Positions 36,468 through 45,833 of a DNA stretch of 64,000 nt are shown here, piece after piece. Made by a program: the position numbers and the translations under genes. How positions within the stretch are numbered: the first letter of the stretch is position 1; every line of letters starts with the position of its first letter. Under the pieces are notes generated by a model. It was not told the origin of the DNA, made no database searches, and was given only the letters and a program-made list of their open reading frames with translations. Source of the stretch: Gracilimonas halophila (GTDB taxonomy: Bacteria > Bacteroidota > Rhodothermia > Balneolales > Balneolaceae); assembly GCF_042684365.1 (NCBI RefSeq), contig NZ_JBHULI010000005.1:145202-209201 (forward strand), read 5' to 3'.

Positions 36468-37118
36468 TTATGGTGAAGTTGTTTCTAAAAATTCACGGTA
36501 TAATTCGATCAACTCATTCATCATCATTGCAGTAGCCCCCCAAAGCGGAACCCTATGGATGTTCCAAAATGGAACACGATAAGGAGTTCCACGAAGCTCC
36601 CAATTCTCTTCCACCAAATTTTGTTCTTCTAAAAGCTGTGAAATAGGAACGGATATGATCTCATCCACCTCATTTGGATTTGGGGTGAAAAATTGCTCTT
36701 GCTCCAAAAAAGCTATCACCGGAGTAACCATATTATCTGAATGTCCTACATACAGTGGAGTCAGTTGCCCAATAATATGAACACCATCTTGATGTAATCC
36801 GATCTCTTCCTGCGCTTCCCTGAGCGCAGTTTCAACGATCGTTTCATCTCCTTCTTTACCGCCCCCGGGAAAACTGAGCTGCCCTCCGTGATTGATGGAT
36901 TGTGTTCTGAGCGTCAATATGATCTCGATCTCCTCTTCCCAGCTTACAATAGGAACTAATACGCTGCTGTTTCGAAAATCATCGTTAGCAGGCTCGTAGT
37001 TACGGTGACTGTTTTTCCCATTCTTGGGATGAGGCGCCAATTTCTGCTGCGCACTCCTACCCGGCAAAGGGTGCTGAAGTTTACTCGTTAAAAATTGTTG
37101 GAATGAAGTCATGATCAT
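36468..37118 (-). CDS. NUDIX hydrolase, CoA pyrophosphatase-like
   Basis: 216 aa. The Nudix box GGGKEGDETIVETALREAQEEIGL occupies roughly residues 90-113. It is preceded by ILTLRTQSINHGGQLSFPGG, the UPF0035/CoA-pyrophosphatase signature, as in E. coli YeaB (NudL). Probably cleaves CoA to 3',5'-ADP and phosphopantetheine. It sits 58 bp upstream of the GhrA-like gene on the same strand. Confidence 0.87.
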   Translation of the reverse strand: MIMTSFQQFLTSKLQHPLPGRSAQQKLAPHPKNGKNSHRNYEPANDDFRNSSVLVPIVSWEEEIEIILTLRTQSINHGGQLSFPGGGKEGDETIVETALREAQEEIGLHQDGVHIIGQLTPLYVGHSDNMVTPVIAFLEQEQFFTPNPNEVDEIISVPISQLLEEQNLVEENWELRGTPYRVPFWNIHRVPLWGATAMMMNELIELYREFLETTSP

Positions 37119-37384
37119 TATTTAGGAACGTTAACATAAAACCGAGTAAAGCCATTTCAAAATTTGGTTAGCCCTTACATTTTCCAGGTTTTTGCACTCG
37201 TTACACAGCTCCGTTGCTTAAACAGATAAAATACTCTAAAGTCGTCACATGTTTTTAAAGATGAATACATGTCCGTACTTTTAACACTTAAATTATTCAG
37301 CAACAGAGTTAAAAAGAACCCATTAGAAACATCACAGAAAAGTACTTTGTGCATAGAATAGATGAGTTCGTGACAAAAAAGCAT

Positions 37385-38380
37385 ATGAGTAAAAAATATA
37401 ATGTGTACGGCATCGGAAATGCCCTGGTAGATCTTGAATTTAAAGTAACCCCGAATTTTCTAGAAACACATGAGGTTCAAAAAGGACTCATGACCCTGGT
37501 AGATGAAGAGACACAGCATACCTTAATTAATGCCATAGATCATAATGATACGGAAAAAAAATCCGGAGGGTCAGCAGCGAATACCGTAATTGCTGTTTCC
37601 CAGTTTGGCGGAAAAGCTTTCTATTCATGCAAGGTTGCGAATGATGAATTCGGTGATTTTTATCTAAAGGATATGGAGGATGCAGGAATTCCTACCAATT
37701 TTGATCGGCAAAACAGAGAAGAGGGGATCACCGGAAAATGTCTGGTGATGATCACTGATGATGCCGACCGAACCATGAATACCTACCTTGGAATTTCATC
37801 CGGGCTTTCGGTTAATGAAGTGGATGGACGTGCTATCAAAGATTCAGAATACGTGTATCTGGAAGGATATTTAGTGGCGTCCGAACCGGGACTGCATGCC
37901 ATCAAACACACCAAAAAAATTGCGGAAGAAAATGGGGTTAAAACAGCTATCACTCTTTCTGATCCTTCTATAGTGCATGCTTTTAAAGATCGGTTTCGTG
38001 ATGTGATCGGGGCTTCGGTTGATCTGCTGTTTTGCAATGAGGAGGAAGCCAGAACCTTTACCGGTAAAAGTGATTTACTGGATGCAAGGGAAGCTTTAAA
38101 ACAAGAAGCAAAACGCTTTGTAATTACACAGGGCAGAAACGGAGCTATGATATTTGATGGGGATACCTTCATTGATATTGAACCTTACGAAGTGAAAGCC
38201 GTGGACACCAACGGTGCCGGAGATATGTTCGCCGGAGCTTTTTTGTATGGGATAACTAATGAAGTAGGCTTCGCGAACTCAGGTAAACTCGCGAGCCTTG
38301 CCGGTTCTAAGATTGTATCGCAGTACGGACCGCGGCTAAAATGGCATGAAGTTCAGGAATTATTACACAAGCTTAAATAA
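37385..38380 (+). CDS. PfkB-family carbohydrate/adenosine kinase
   Basis: 331 aa from the ATG at 37385 (MSKKYNVYGIGNALVDLE). An upstream ATG at 37349 adds 12 residues unlike the family, so I reject it. The two PfkB signatures are present: GGSAANTVIAVSQFGGKAFYSCKVANDEFG near the N-terminus and DTNGAGDMFAGAFLYG (catalytic Asp) near the C-terminus. Resembles adenosine kinase-like proteins of marine Bacteroidota; substrate (adenosine or sugar) not fixed by the sequence. The SemiSWEET, rdgB pair follows closely. Confidence 0.88.
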   Translation: MSKKYNVYGIGNALVDLEFKVTPNFLETHEVQKGLMTLVDEETQHTLINAIDHNDTEKKSGGSAANTVIAVSQFGGKAFYSCKVANDEFGDFYLKDMEDAGIPTNFDRQNREEGITGKCLVMITDDADRTMNTYLGISSGLSVNEVDGRAIKDSEYVYLEGYLVASEPGLHAIKHTKKIAEENGVKTAITLSDPSIVHAFKDRFRDVIGASVDLLFCNEEEARTFTGKSDLLDAREALKQEAKRFVITQGRNGAMIFDGDTFIDIEPYEVKAVDTNGAGDMFAGAFLYGITNEVGFANSGKLASLAGSKIVSQYGPRLKWHEVQELLHKLK

Positions 38381-38394
38381 TCAAACGAAAGAAT

Positions 38395-38658
38395 ATGACT
38401 GGTATAGAATTATTGGGATGGGCAGGCTTTGGGATTTTGGTCGCGGCTTGGATCCCACAAACCATTGATACTATAAAGGCAGGCAGCACTTCCATAAATG
38501 TAGCTTTTATTATCATGTATTTTTCATCAAGTTTAATGCTGACTATCTACTCTGTGATGATAAATGATACCGTTTTTATTGCATTAAATGCATTATTGAC
38601 GTTAGGAAGCGGCATTAACATGTATTATAAATTTTTTCCAAGAAGAGTAACGGAATGA
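38395..38658 (+). CDS. SemiSWEET-type sugar transporter
   Basis: 87 aa, three hydrophobic helices. The PQ-loop is in VAAWIPQTIDTIKAGSTSIN and the length matches bacterial SemiSWEETs, which dimerise to move sugars by alternating access. It starts 14 bp after the kinase gene and overlaps the next gene by 4 bp. The adjacent PfkB kinase could act on the imported sugar (inference). Confidence 0.85.
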   Translation: MTGIELLGWAGFGILVAAWIPQTIDTIKAGSTSINVAFIIMYFSSSLMLTIYSVMINDTVFIALNALLTLGSGINMYYKFFPRRVTE

Positions 38659-39248
38659 TGAAAATTGACAAGCTTGTTATAGCTTCTCAGAACCCACACA
38701 AAATTGAGGAAATGCAACAGATCTTGAGTCCGTTGGGAATTGAGGTTTTGTCTTCTAAGGATTTCCCGGATCTGAAAGATGTTATAGAAGATCGCCCAAC
38801 CTTAAAGGGAAATGCTCTAAAAAAAGCTCAATATGTATCAAAGGAAACCAGGCTTCCGGCGCTTTCTGATGATACCGGACTTGAGGTAGAGGCACTCAAT
38901 GGAAGGCCCGGAGTTTATTCGGCACGATATGCAGGCAGAAATGCATCCTACCAGGATAATGTGCTAAAGCTGTTGGATGAACTTAGCGGGAGATCAAACC
39001 GAGCCGCTCAGTTCAGGACCGTAGTTGCATTGGTTGATAAGGGTCTTGAATATACCTTTGAAGGAATTTGCAAAGGGGAGATCACTACCGAGCAAAAAGG
39101 TCAAAAAGGCTTTGGTTATGATCCGGTTTTTAAGCCGGAGGGCTTCAGTAAAACGTTTGCTGAACTTGATAGTAATACCAAGAATGAGATCTCTCACAGG
39201 GGGCGTGCTATTCAGAATCTCGTTCAATTTTTGATCAATGAGGATTAA
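38655..39248 (+). CDS. rdgB: RdgB/HAM1 non-canonical purine NTP pyrophosphatase
   Basis: 197 aa. Motifs SQNPHKIEEMQQIL (nucleotide-binding N-terminus), LSDDTGLEVEALNGRPGVYSARYAG (catalytic Asp-rich block), KGFGYDPVF and SHRGRA. Hydrolyses dITP/XTP to keep them out of DNA. Start ATG at 38655 overlaps the SemiSWEET stop (ATGA-type coupling); 38658 is the alternative ATG. Confidence 0.94.
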   Translation: MMKIDKLVIASQNPHKIEEMQQILSPLGIEVLSSKDFPDLKDVIEDRPTLKGNALKKAQYVSKETRLPALSDDTGLEVEALNGRPGVYSARYAGRNASYQDNVLKLLDELSGRSNRAAQFRTVVALVDKGLEYTFEGICKGEITTEQKGQKGFGYDPVFKPEGFSKTFAELDSNTKNEISHRGRAIQNLVQFLINED

Positions 39249-39329
39249 TCTGCCCGTTTTTAGTCTTGGGAATTGATCACTGAAATTATGATTTTCATCC
39301 GATGAAATTTTAATCAAATCGGAACGAAA

Positions 39330-40856
39330 TTGGGTTTTTCCTTCATAGATTACCTCGTTATTGTTGTTTATTTAGCCGGAGTAGCATTTCTCGGGTTAAA
39401 GTCATCCGGAAAACAGTCCTCGAACAAAGACTATTTTTTAGGTGGCGACGGTATTCCATGGTGGGCTGTTCTTTTCTCAATTGTAGCTACTGAAACCAGT
39501 ACTCTTACCTTTATCAGTATCCCTGCTGTTGCTTATGGCGGCAATCTGACCTTTCTTCAAATAACGGTTGGATATGTGATCGGCCGGATTTTTGTGGCAC
39601 TCTTTTTTCTCCCGAAATACTACGAAGGAGATCTTTACACTGCGTACACTTTCCTTGAACGCAGATTCGGTGCAGCGATGAGAAATGCAGCGAGTTCCAC
39701 ATTCATGATCACAAGACTTTTAGCTGATGGAGTTCGTCTTTTTGCAACTGCCATTCCCCTGGCTATTATTTTGCGTTTAGGTGGTGCTTTCAGAGGATGG
39801 GGAGACCTTGAACTGTACATTATTTCTATTTGTGTGATAACAGGAATTACTTTGATCTACACCTTTTTTGGGGGGATCAAAGCCGTGGTCTGGATGGATT
39901 TCGTACAGATGATCGTTTATATAGGCGGTGCTTTTATAGCGATAGGAGTATTGATAGGAAATATGCCGTCCGGCTTTGAATTACCTGCTGAGAAACTCGA
40001 TATCATAAACTTAGGTTTTGATATGACGTTCCGTGAGTTCATTGCGCAACCCTACACCCTCATAACTGCCATTGTAGGCGGTGCTGTGTTCTCACTCGCT
40101 TCCCATGGGACGGATCAATTGCTGGTACAGCGCGTATTAGCTACCCGGAATTTGAGATCAGGACAAAAGGCGATGATATGGAGCGGGATTCTGGCCATGC
40201 TTCAATTCGGCTTGTTTCTGGGCATAGGATTACTGCTTTTCATGTTCTATGAAGGCGTTTCAGCTGGGGCTATGGGACTCGCTACAACCGATGAGATATT
40301 CGCAAAATTTATAGTAGAAGAACTCCCGATGGGCATATCAGGGCTGATAGTGGCTGCCTTGTTTGCAGCCGCCATGAGTAGTCTAAGTTCATCTCTGAAT
40401 TCCCTGGCTTCCTCAACCACTTACGACCTGTACAAACCCTACTTTGGGAAAAATAATACCGATGCTGAAGACCTTTCTATTTCAAGAAAAATTACTATGG
40501 GTTGGGGAGTTATATTGACAGTATCAGCTATTTTCTTTGCAGTACTGCAGCTTCAGGGTGGGGAACGGCCCGCTATTGTGGAACTTGGTCTTGGGATCGC
40601 CTCCTACACTTACGGCGGACTGCTTGGAGCGTTTTTACTGGGGATGTTCTCCACCAAACCTGACAAAACAGATGCCATCATAGGATTTTTCACCGGACTG
40701 ATCGCATTACTTTTTATGGTTCAGGGCCCAATTCAGGATCTCCTTCCCGGCGATGGATTAGCGATTGCGTGGCCTCTATATACTTTAGTGGGTTCTTCGA
40801 TTGTGGTACTAACAGGATTAATTTCAAATTGGGTGAGGGCTTTCGGAAATGAATAA
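39330..40856 (+). CDS. Sodium:solute symporter (SSS family)
   Basis: 508 aa, about 13 membrane segments. SSS signature regions: DYFLGGDGIPWWAVLFSIVATETSTLTFISIP and GISGLIVAALFAAAMSSLSSSLNSLASSTTYDLYKP. The start is a TTG at 39330; in-frame ATG is absent back to a stop at 39303, so a TTG start is the sequence-supported choice. Substrate unknown (sugars, amino acids or sialic acid-like). Its 3' end overlaps the next gene by 8 bp. Confidence 0.9.
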   Translation: MGFSFIDYLVIVVYLAGVAFLGLKSSGKQSSNKDYFLGGDGIPWWAVLFSIVATETSTLTFISIPAVAYGGNLTFLQITVGYVIGRIFVALFFLPKYYEGDLYTAYTFLERRFGAAMRNAASSTFMITRLLADGVRLFATAIPLAIILRLGGAFRGWGDLELYIISICVITGITLIYTFFGGIKAVVWMDFVQMIVYIGGAFIAIGVLIGNMPSGFELPAEKLDIINLGFDMTFREFIAQPYTLITAIVGGAVFSLASHGTDQLLVQRVLATRNLRSGQKAMIWSGILAMLQFGLFLGIGLLLFMFYEGVSAGAMGLATTDEIFAKFIVEELPMGISGLIVAALFAAAMSSLSSSLNSLASSTTYDLYKPYFGKNNTDAEDLSISRKITMGWGVILTVSAIFFAVLQLQGGERPAIVELGLGIASYTYGGLLGAFLLGMFSTKPDKTDAIIGFFTGLIALLFMVQGPIQDLLPGDGLAIAWPLYTLVGSSIVVLTGLISNWVRAFGNE

Positions 40857-41316
40857 AAATGAAAATGTTATAGATCAGTTATACTCAGCTTTACAAAAAG
40901 TTGATCATGAAGGGATGATACGTTGCTATCATCCCGAAGCAACATTTAAAGATCCGGTATTCGATCTGGGGTCAAAAAAAGAAATAGCAGGGATGTGGAC
41001 CATGCTCTGTAAAAGAGCAAAGGAATTTGAATTCCATTTTGATCAGGTTTGGGCAGATGAAGAATCAGGAAAAGCCCGATTGAAAGCGAAGTACCTATTT
41101 TCTCAAACAAACCGAATGGTGCATAACAATATTAACGCACGGTTCAAATTCAAGGACGGGTTTATCATTGAACACGTCGACTCCTTTGATTTCTGGAGAT
41201 GGAGTCGTCAGGCACTGGGACTTCCCGGGTTACTATTGGGCTGGAGTTCATTTCTACAAAAAAAGGTACAGCGTCAGGCATACAAAAATATGGAGGCTTT
41301 TATCGGGCGTGGATAA
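40849..41316 (+). CDS. SnoaL/NTF2-like protein
   Basis: 155 aa. A single cone-shaped alpha+beta domain of the NTF2/SnoaL type: an N-terminal helix pair (IDQLYSALQKVDHEGMIRCYHPEATFKDPVFDL), then the characteristic sheet (RLKAKYLFSQTNRMVHNNINARFKFKDGFIIEHVDSFDFWRWSRQAL). Many such proteins bind small ligands or act as isomerases; no catalytic assignment is possible. Overlaps the symporter gene by 8 bp. Confidence 0.85.
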   Translation: MNKNENVIDQLYSALQKVDHEGMIRCYHPEATFKDPVFDLGSKKEIAGMWTMLCKRAKEFEFHFDQVWADEESGKARLKAKYLFSQTNRMVHNNINARFKFKDGFIIEHVDSFDFWRWSRQALGLPGLLLGWSSFLQKKVQRQAYKNMEAFIGRG

Positions 41317-41384
41317 GAACATCCGATGAATGTTTTAAAGGTCATTATTGTATCTATAAATGAACACAAAAAAAATAGATACCA

Positions 41385-42059
41385 ATGGCACATACACTTC
41401 AGATACTGGATATTCAAAACGTAACTCATGACGTAAAGCAATTTACACTCGAAAAGCCGGATGGCTATGAATTTGAACCCGGTCAAGCCACTGAGGTAGC
41501 GGTCGACAAAGAGGGGTGGAGAGAGAAGAAGCGCCCATTTACCTTCACTTCATTGACTGAAGATGATAATCTCGAGTTTGTAATAAAGATCTATCCGGAA
41601 CATGACGGTGTGACCGAACAGATCGGCAACCTGAAAAAAGGAGACAAGCTCATCGTTGATGAACCATGGGGAACGATACAGTATAAAGGAGAGGGAGTAT
41701 TTTTAGCCGGGGGAGCCGGAATTACGCCGTTCATCGCTATTTTCAGAGACCTTTACAAAGAAGACAAGATTGGAAATAACAGGCTCATTTTTTCAAATAA
41801 AACGGAGAAAGATATTATCCTGAAAGATGATTTTGAGCATATGTTGGGTGATAACTTTATTAACGCCATTACGGACGAAGATCCTGAAGGCGACCATCAT
41901 TTTCTGGATGGTTTTGTTGATAAAGAATTCCTGAAATCTCAGATCGATGACTTTGATCAACCTTTTTATGTTTGTGGTCCCGGTCCTTTCAATGAATCCA
42001 TGATGAACTATTTGAAAGAGCTTGGAGCCGACCCTGATGCCTTGGTTTTCGAAGAGTAA
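41385..42059 (+). CDS. Ferredoxin-NADP reductase-like flavoprotein
   Basis: 224 aa. FAD-binding block REKKRPFTFTSLT (RPFT variant of RxYS), NAD(P)-binding GVFLAGGAGITPFIAIF and a C-terminal CGPGPFNESMM. It has no iron-sulfur or haem domain, so it must hand electrons to a separate partner. None of the neighbours is an obvious acceptor. Single-gene unit. Confidence 0.88.
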   Translation: MAHTLQILDIQNVTHDVKQFTLEKPDGYEFEPGQATEVAVDKEGWREKKRPFTFTSLTEDDNLEFVIKIYPEHDGVTEQIGNLKKGDKLIVDEPWGTIQYKGEGVFLAGGAGITPFIAIFRDLYKEDKIGNNRLIFSNKTEKDIILKDDFEHMLGDNFINAITDEDPEGDHHFLDGFVDKEFLKSQIDDFDQPFYVCGPGPFNESMMNYLKELGADPDALVFEE

Positions 42060-42238
42060 AGTTAATGGGCTACTAAACATATATACTGTTAAAATTCAGA
42101 GATCGAATAATTCAGCCTGATAGCCTACTTACTTGGGTATGATCTTATCTAACTGATTTATCGTAGCTCCATTGACCGTGCGGGTTTTTTTTCGAACACT
42201 TTTTACCCTCTCTACAAAATTTTTCATTTCTTTTTTAT

Positions 42239-42270
42239 GTAAAGTACTGTTTACAATATACATGCATGTA
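42239..42270. promoter_or_regulatory. Two small palindromes in the aminotransferase promoter region
   Basis: GTAAAGTACTGTTTAC (42239-42254, arms GTAAA/TTTAC) and the perfect 12-bp palindrome TACATGCATGTA (42259-42270), both 55-85 bp upstream of the 42325 start. Candidate operator; no regulator is suggested by context. Confidence 0.35.
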
Positions 42271-42324
42271 AGTCTAAAAGGATGACCATTTGCTCGGTTT
42301 TATGTATGTTCATTCAAAAATTAA

Positions 42325-43248
42325 ATGACACACGGCACGCATAATGCGGTTGATGATCCGCGAAATGAAAATGTTCTTATCTATATAAATGGAGAATTAT
42401 TTCCCAGAAGTGAAGCCAAAATATCTGTTTTTGATAGTGGTTATTTAGTGGGTGATGGTGTTTGGGAAGGACTTCGGCTCCATAAAGGTGTGCTTGTATT
42501 CCTTAAAGAACATTATAATCGGTTATTTCAGGGCGCCAAGACCATTGGTATGGACCTGAAGATGACCCGTCAGGATATCACTAATGCTATTTGGGAAACC
42601 CTGAATGCTAATGAAATGCAGGATGGGGTCCATGTCCGGTTAATGTTTACCAGAGGCATAAAGAAAACTCCATCTCAGGATCCGAGATTGACCATATCCG
42701 GTCCAAATCTGGTTATCATTGCTGAGTATAAAAAAGCAGATCCGAAAAGCAGAGATCGGGGCGTAACTTTATTTACCAGTACTATTCGCCGTGGTTCGCC
42801 CGATTATCTTGATCCCCGTTTGAATTGTCACAGCAAGATCCATGAAGTGCAGGCATTGGTTCAGGCTATTGAAGCCGGGGCTGATGAAGCATTGATGCTG
42901 GATATAAACGGCTTTGTTTCAACATGCAATGCAACTAACTTTTTTATGGTTAAAGATGGGGAAGTATGGACTTCCACCGGGCAGTATTGCATGAATGGTA
43001 TTACCCGTGGTAAAGTGATCGAGATCTGTGAGAAGTCCGGCATCACATGCAGGCAAAAGAATTTTTCATTGTTTGATGCATACGGAGCTGATGAGGCATT
43101 TGTAACCGGAAGTTTTGGAGGGCTGACACCTGTTACTAAGATCGACGGGAGAGTCATTTCAGGATCTGTTCCAGGTGCTATGACTCAAAAGCTTCAACAG
43201 TTATATGAAAAAGAAATTGAACATGCTGTACAGATAAGTAAGGTATAG
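42325..43248 (+). CDS. Class IV PLP aminotransferase (BCAT/D-amino-acid type)
   Basis: 307 aa. N-terminal domain with FDSGYLVGDGVWEGLRLHKG. PLP lysine K171 is in RLNCHSKIHEVQALVQA, and the Glu/Leu-ring block ADEALMLDINGFVSTCNATNFFMV follows. Clearly distinct from the ilvE gene at 33985. Could act on branched-chain or D-amino acids, or be a 4-amino-4-deoxychorismate lyase-like enzyme. Followed at 70 bp by a sulfotransferase-like gene. Confidence 0.87.
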   Translation: MTHGTHNAVDDPRNENVLIYINGELFPRSEAKISVFDSGYLVGDGVWEGLRLHKGVLVFLKEHYNRLFQGAKTIGMDLKMTRQDITNAIWETLNANEMQDGVHVRLMFTRGIKKTPSQDPRLTISGPNLVIIAEYKKADPKSRDRGVTLFTSTIRRGSPDYLDPRLNCHSKIHEVQALVQAIEAGADEALMLDINGFVSTCNATNFFMVKDGEVWTSTGQYCMNGITRGKVIEICEKSGITCRQKNFSLFDAYGADEAFVTGSFGGLTPVTKIDGRVISGSVPGAMTQKLQQLYEKEIEHAVQISKV

Positions 43249-43318
43249 CAGAGAATATAAATTTTACACTGCGTGAAAGAGAAAGCTCAGTTTTAAAATA
43301 AAATTAAAGGCGAAATAC

Positions 43319-44047
43319 ATGTTAAAAACCAAAAGAATTTGTCTGTGGAGTGGTCCACGAAATATTTCAACAGCGCTAATGTATTCATTTGCACAGCGCG
43401 AAGACACAACGGTAGTTGATGAACCTTTATATGCTCATTATTTGTCAAATACCGATGCCAAGAATTATCATCCCGGCGCGAAGGAAGTGTTGGAAAGCCA
43501 GGAAAATGATGGGCAGAAAGTAGTGGATGAAATCATACTCGGAGATTATGATACGCCCATTGCGTTCTTTAAGAACATGACACACCATCTGGTGAATCTG
43601 GATCTCAGTTTTATGGAGAAAACGGTGAATGTGATCCTGACAAGGCCACCTAAAGACATGCTCCCATCTTATGCCAAACAAGTTAAGAATCCTACCATGC
43701 AGGATGTAGGATACGCCAAGCATCTTGAAATTGTGAAGTATTTGAAATCAATAGATAAAAGTCCTGTGATCGTGGATTCGAAAGATATTCTTCAATATCC
43801 ACAGTCAAGGTTAAGAGAACTGTGTGGGACACTTGGTATTCCCTTTGATGAAGCTATGCTGAAATGGCCGGCAGGTCCCCGAAAAGAGGATGGAGTGTGG
43901 GCAAAGTACTGGTACCATAACGTACATCGGTCTACGGGATTCAGGGCGTATAAAGCTAAAAATGAACCATTTCCTGAAGAGTTGAAAGATCTGCTCGAAG
44001 AATGTCAGGAAGCGTATGAGGAGCTGTTGACTTACGCCGGGGATTAA
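43319..44047 (+). CDS. Sulfotransferase-like P-loop protein
   Basis: 242 aa. The 5'-PSB-like loop near the N-terminus is ICLWSGPRNISTALMYSFAQR, followed by DEPLYAHYL. Downstream NVILTRPPKDMLPSYAKQ resembles the 3'-phosphate-binding R...S segment. This fits the sulfotransferase family; acceptor unknown. It follows the class IV aminotransferase and is probably in its operon. A very strong hairpin terminator follows. Confidence 0.8.
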   Translation: MLKTKRICLWSGPRNISTALMYSFAQREDTTVVDEPLYAHYLSNTDAKNYHPGAKEVLESQENDGQKVVDEIILGDYDTPIAFFKNMTHHLVNLDLSFMEKTVNVILTRPPKDMLPSYAKQVKNPTMQDVGYAKHLEIVKYLKSIDKSPVIVDSKDILQYPQSRLRELCGTLGIPFDEAMLKWPAGPRKEDGVWAKYWYHNVHRSTGFRAYKAKNEPFPEELKDLLEECQEAYEELLTYAGD

Positions 44048-44073
44048 TACTTTGAATTCTTTAGAGAAAAGGC

Positions 44074-44124
44074 AAAAGTGAAAGGTGAAAAGTCGTAGGA
44101 GTTTACTTTTCACCTTTCACTTTT
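44074..44124. terminator. Bidirectional terminator with a 20-bp perfect stem
   Basis: Positions 44074-44093 (begins AAAAGTGAAAGG) are exactly reverse complementary to 44105-44124 (begins ACTTTTCACC), with an 11-nt loop. The stem's A-rich and T-rich ends serve both the sulfotransferase gene and the convergent purA. Confidence 0.85.
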
Positions 44125-44133
44125 TCACTCGAT

Positions 44134-45408
44134 CTAAACCAAAATTGTCTCGTTACGTTTAGGCCCGGTAGAGATAATGGTAAATTTCACTCCAAGGTAT
44201 TCTTCAACGAATCTAATATAAGATTGTGCAGTTGAAGGGAGATCATTCCAGTCGGTAATTCCCTCGATCGAGTTTTTCCATCCGGGAAGGGTAATATATA
44301 CCGGTTCTATTTTTTCGATCTCATCCAGGCACAATGGAAATACATCGGTTTCTTTTCCATCTATTCTATACGATGTACAGACCTTGATCTCTTTAAAACC
44401 ATCCATTACATCCATTTTTGTGAGGGTAAGCTCATTCATTCCGTTCAGTTGCACTACATACTTTAGCGCCACCAGGTCGAGCCATCCACAACGTCTTGGT
44501 CTTCCGGTAGTGGCTCCGAATTCAGCTCCTTTTTTACGGAGTTCTTCACCCGTTTCATCCAAAAGTTCAGTTGGGAAAGGTCCGTTACCAACCCGGGTGC
44601 AATAAGCCTTGGTAATTCCCATAACATTAGTCAAAGCTGTAGGTGCAATTCCGGAACCTATACAAGCTCCTCCTGAAGTGGGGGAAGAGGAAGTAACATA
44701 AGGATAAGTTCCATGGTCCACATCCAGCAAGGTTCCCTGAGCTCCTTCGAGTAAAATGGACTTCTTGTTATTGATACCTTCATGCAGAAGGTTAGTGGTG
44801 TTGCAAATAAACGGTTCCAGGGCTTTTATGGAAACTTCGAGTTCTTCCATAAGGTCATCCGTTTTAAGTGGGGGTTCCTTATATAGGTTCTCGAGGGCAA
44901 AATTTATGTCCTTGAGATTCTGATCTATCTTTTTCCTCAGAACTTCACGGTCAAGGAGATCTACCATTCGAATACCCACTCGGGAAACTTTACTTACATA
45001 GGCGGGACCAATACCACGTCCGGTAGTACCTATAGCATCGCCACCCCTGCGTTTTTCTTTTAATTGATCCAGAAGCTTGTGATAGGGAAGGATCACATGG
45101 GCTGTTTGGCTGATAAAGAAACGGCCTTCCAGGCTGAATCCCATCTCCTGAACACCTTTGATCTCATCTACCAAAGCGATGGGGTCGATGACCACACCAT
45201 TGCCGATCACACAGTCGGCATCTCCGTTAAAGATGCCGGACGGTATCAGGTGAAGGACGAATTTTTTATCGTCAAATTTAAGGGTGTGTCCGGCATTTGC
45301 TCCGCCCTGAAAGCGAACAACATAGTCTGCTTTATCACTAAGCAGATCTACAATTTTTCCTTTTCCTTCATCACCCCATTGGGCTCCAATAACAACTCGT
45401 ATACTCAT
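44134..45408 (-). CDS. purA: Adenylosuccinate synthase
   Basis: 424 aa, standard length. GTP-binding and catalytic loop AQWGDEGKGKIVDLL at residues 8-22, then QGGANAGHTL, GTTGRGIGPAY, EGAQGTLLDVDHGTYPYVTSS and TTTGRPRRCGW-type (FGATTGRPRRCGW) blocks. Converts IMP and aspartate to adenylosuccinate using GTP. Confidence 0.97.
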   Translation of the reverse strand: MSIRVVIGAQWGDEGKGKIVDLLSDKADYVVRFQGGANAGHTLKFDDKKFVLHLIPSGIFNGDADCVIGNGVVIDPIALVDEIKGVQEMGFSLEGRFFISQTAHVILPYHKLLDQLKEKRRGGDAIGTTGRGIGPAYVSKVSRVGIRMVDLLDREVLRKKIDQNLKDINFALENLYKEPPLKTDDLMEELEVSIKALEPFICNTTNLLHEGINNKKSILLEGAQGTLLDVDHGTYPYVTSSSPTSGGACIGSGIAPTALTNVMGITKAYCTRVGNGPFPTELLDETGEELRKKGAEFGATTGRPRRCGWLDLVALKYVVQLNGMNELTLTKMDVMDGFKEIKVCTSYRIDGKETDVFPLCLDEIEKIEPVYITLPGWKNSIEGITDWNDLPSTAQSYIRFVEEYLGVKFTIISTGPKRNETILV

Positions 45409-45423
45409 AATCAGTTCAATAAA

Positions 45424-45447
45424 AAAGGGGTGCAGAACACCCCTTTG
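45424..45447 (-). terminator. Terminator after the STAS gene
   Basis: AAAGGGGTG and CACCCCTTT pair around CAGAA between the STAS and purA genes. On the minus strand the stem is followed by a T run (AAAAAA on the + strand before it). It separates the secD-secF-STAS unit from purA. Confidence 0.8.
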
Positions 45448-45470
45448 TATTCCATTTAATTTTCAGATGA

Positions 45471-45812
45471 TCAGTCTTCGTATGATTTAGCAGCTTCATC
45501 CACAGATTTATAGTGTTTGAATACTGTAATCAATTTAGTGACGATCAATAAACTTTCGATCTTATCGGTTGCGTTGGCAATACGGAGATCTCCTCCTGCT
45601 TTGCGCATGGTGGTAAGTCCGCCAATAAGCATTCCAAGGCCTGAGGAGTTCATGAATTTCACTTTGCCAAGATCAACCACAACATTGGTTTTATCTGCAT
45701 CGATAAGTTCATGCAGTTTCTCATTCAGGCTAACCGCATCAGGGCCACCCATCACGTTCCCTTTAAATTCTATAACAACGCTGTTGTAGCGTTCTGATGT
45801 ATTAAAGCTCAT
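45471..45812 (-). CDS. STAS-domain anti-sigma factor antagonist-like protein
   Basis: 113 aa, one STAS domain. The regulatory serine pair is in KVKFMNSSGLGMLIGG, the site phosphorylated by anti-sigma kinases in the SpoIIAA/RsbV family. No cognate kinase or phosphatase lies in the window. It is 21 bp downstream of secF and likely co-transcribed with secD-secF. Confidence 0.88.
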   Translation of the reverse strand: MSFNTSERYNSVVIEFKGNVMGGPDAVSLNEKLHELIDADKTNVVVDLGKVKFMNSSGLGMLIGGLTTMRKAGGDLRIANATDKIESLLIVTKLITVFKHYKSVDEAAKSYED

Positions 45813-45833
45813 AATAGTTCTGTTGTTTTAAAT

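Noticed and set aside
44134..45812. One operon of secD-secF-STAS-purA
   Set aside because: A clear terminator (45424-45447) lies between the STAS gene and purA.
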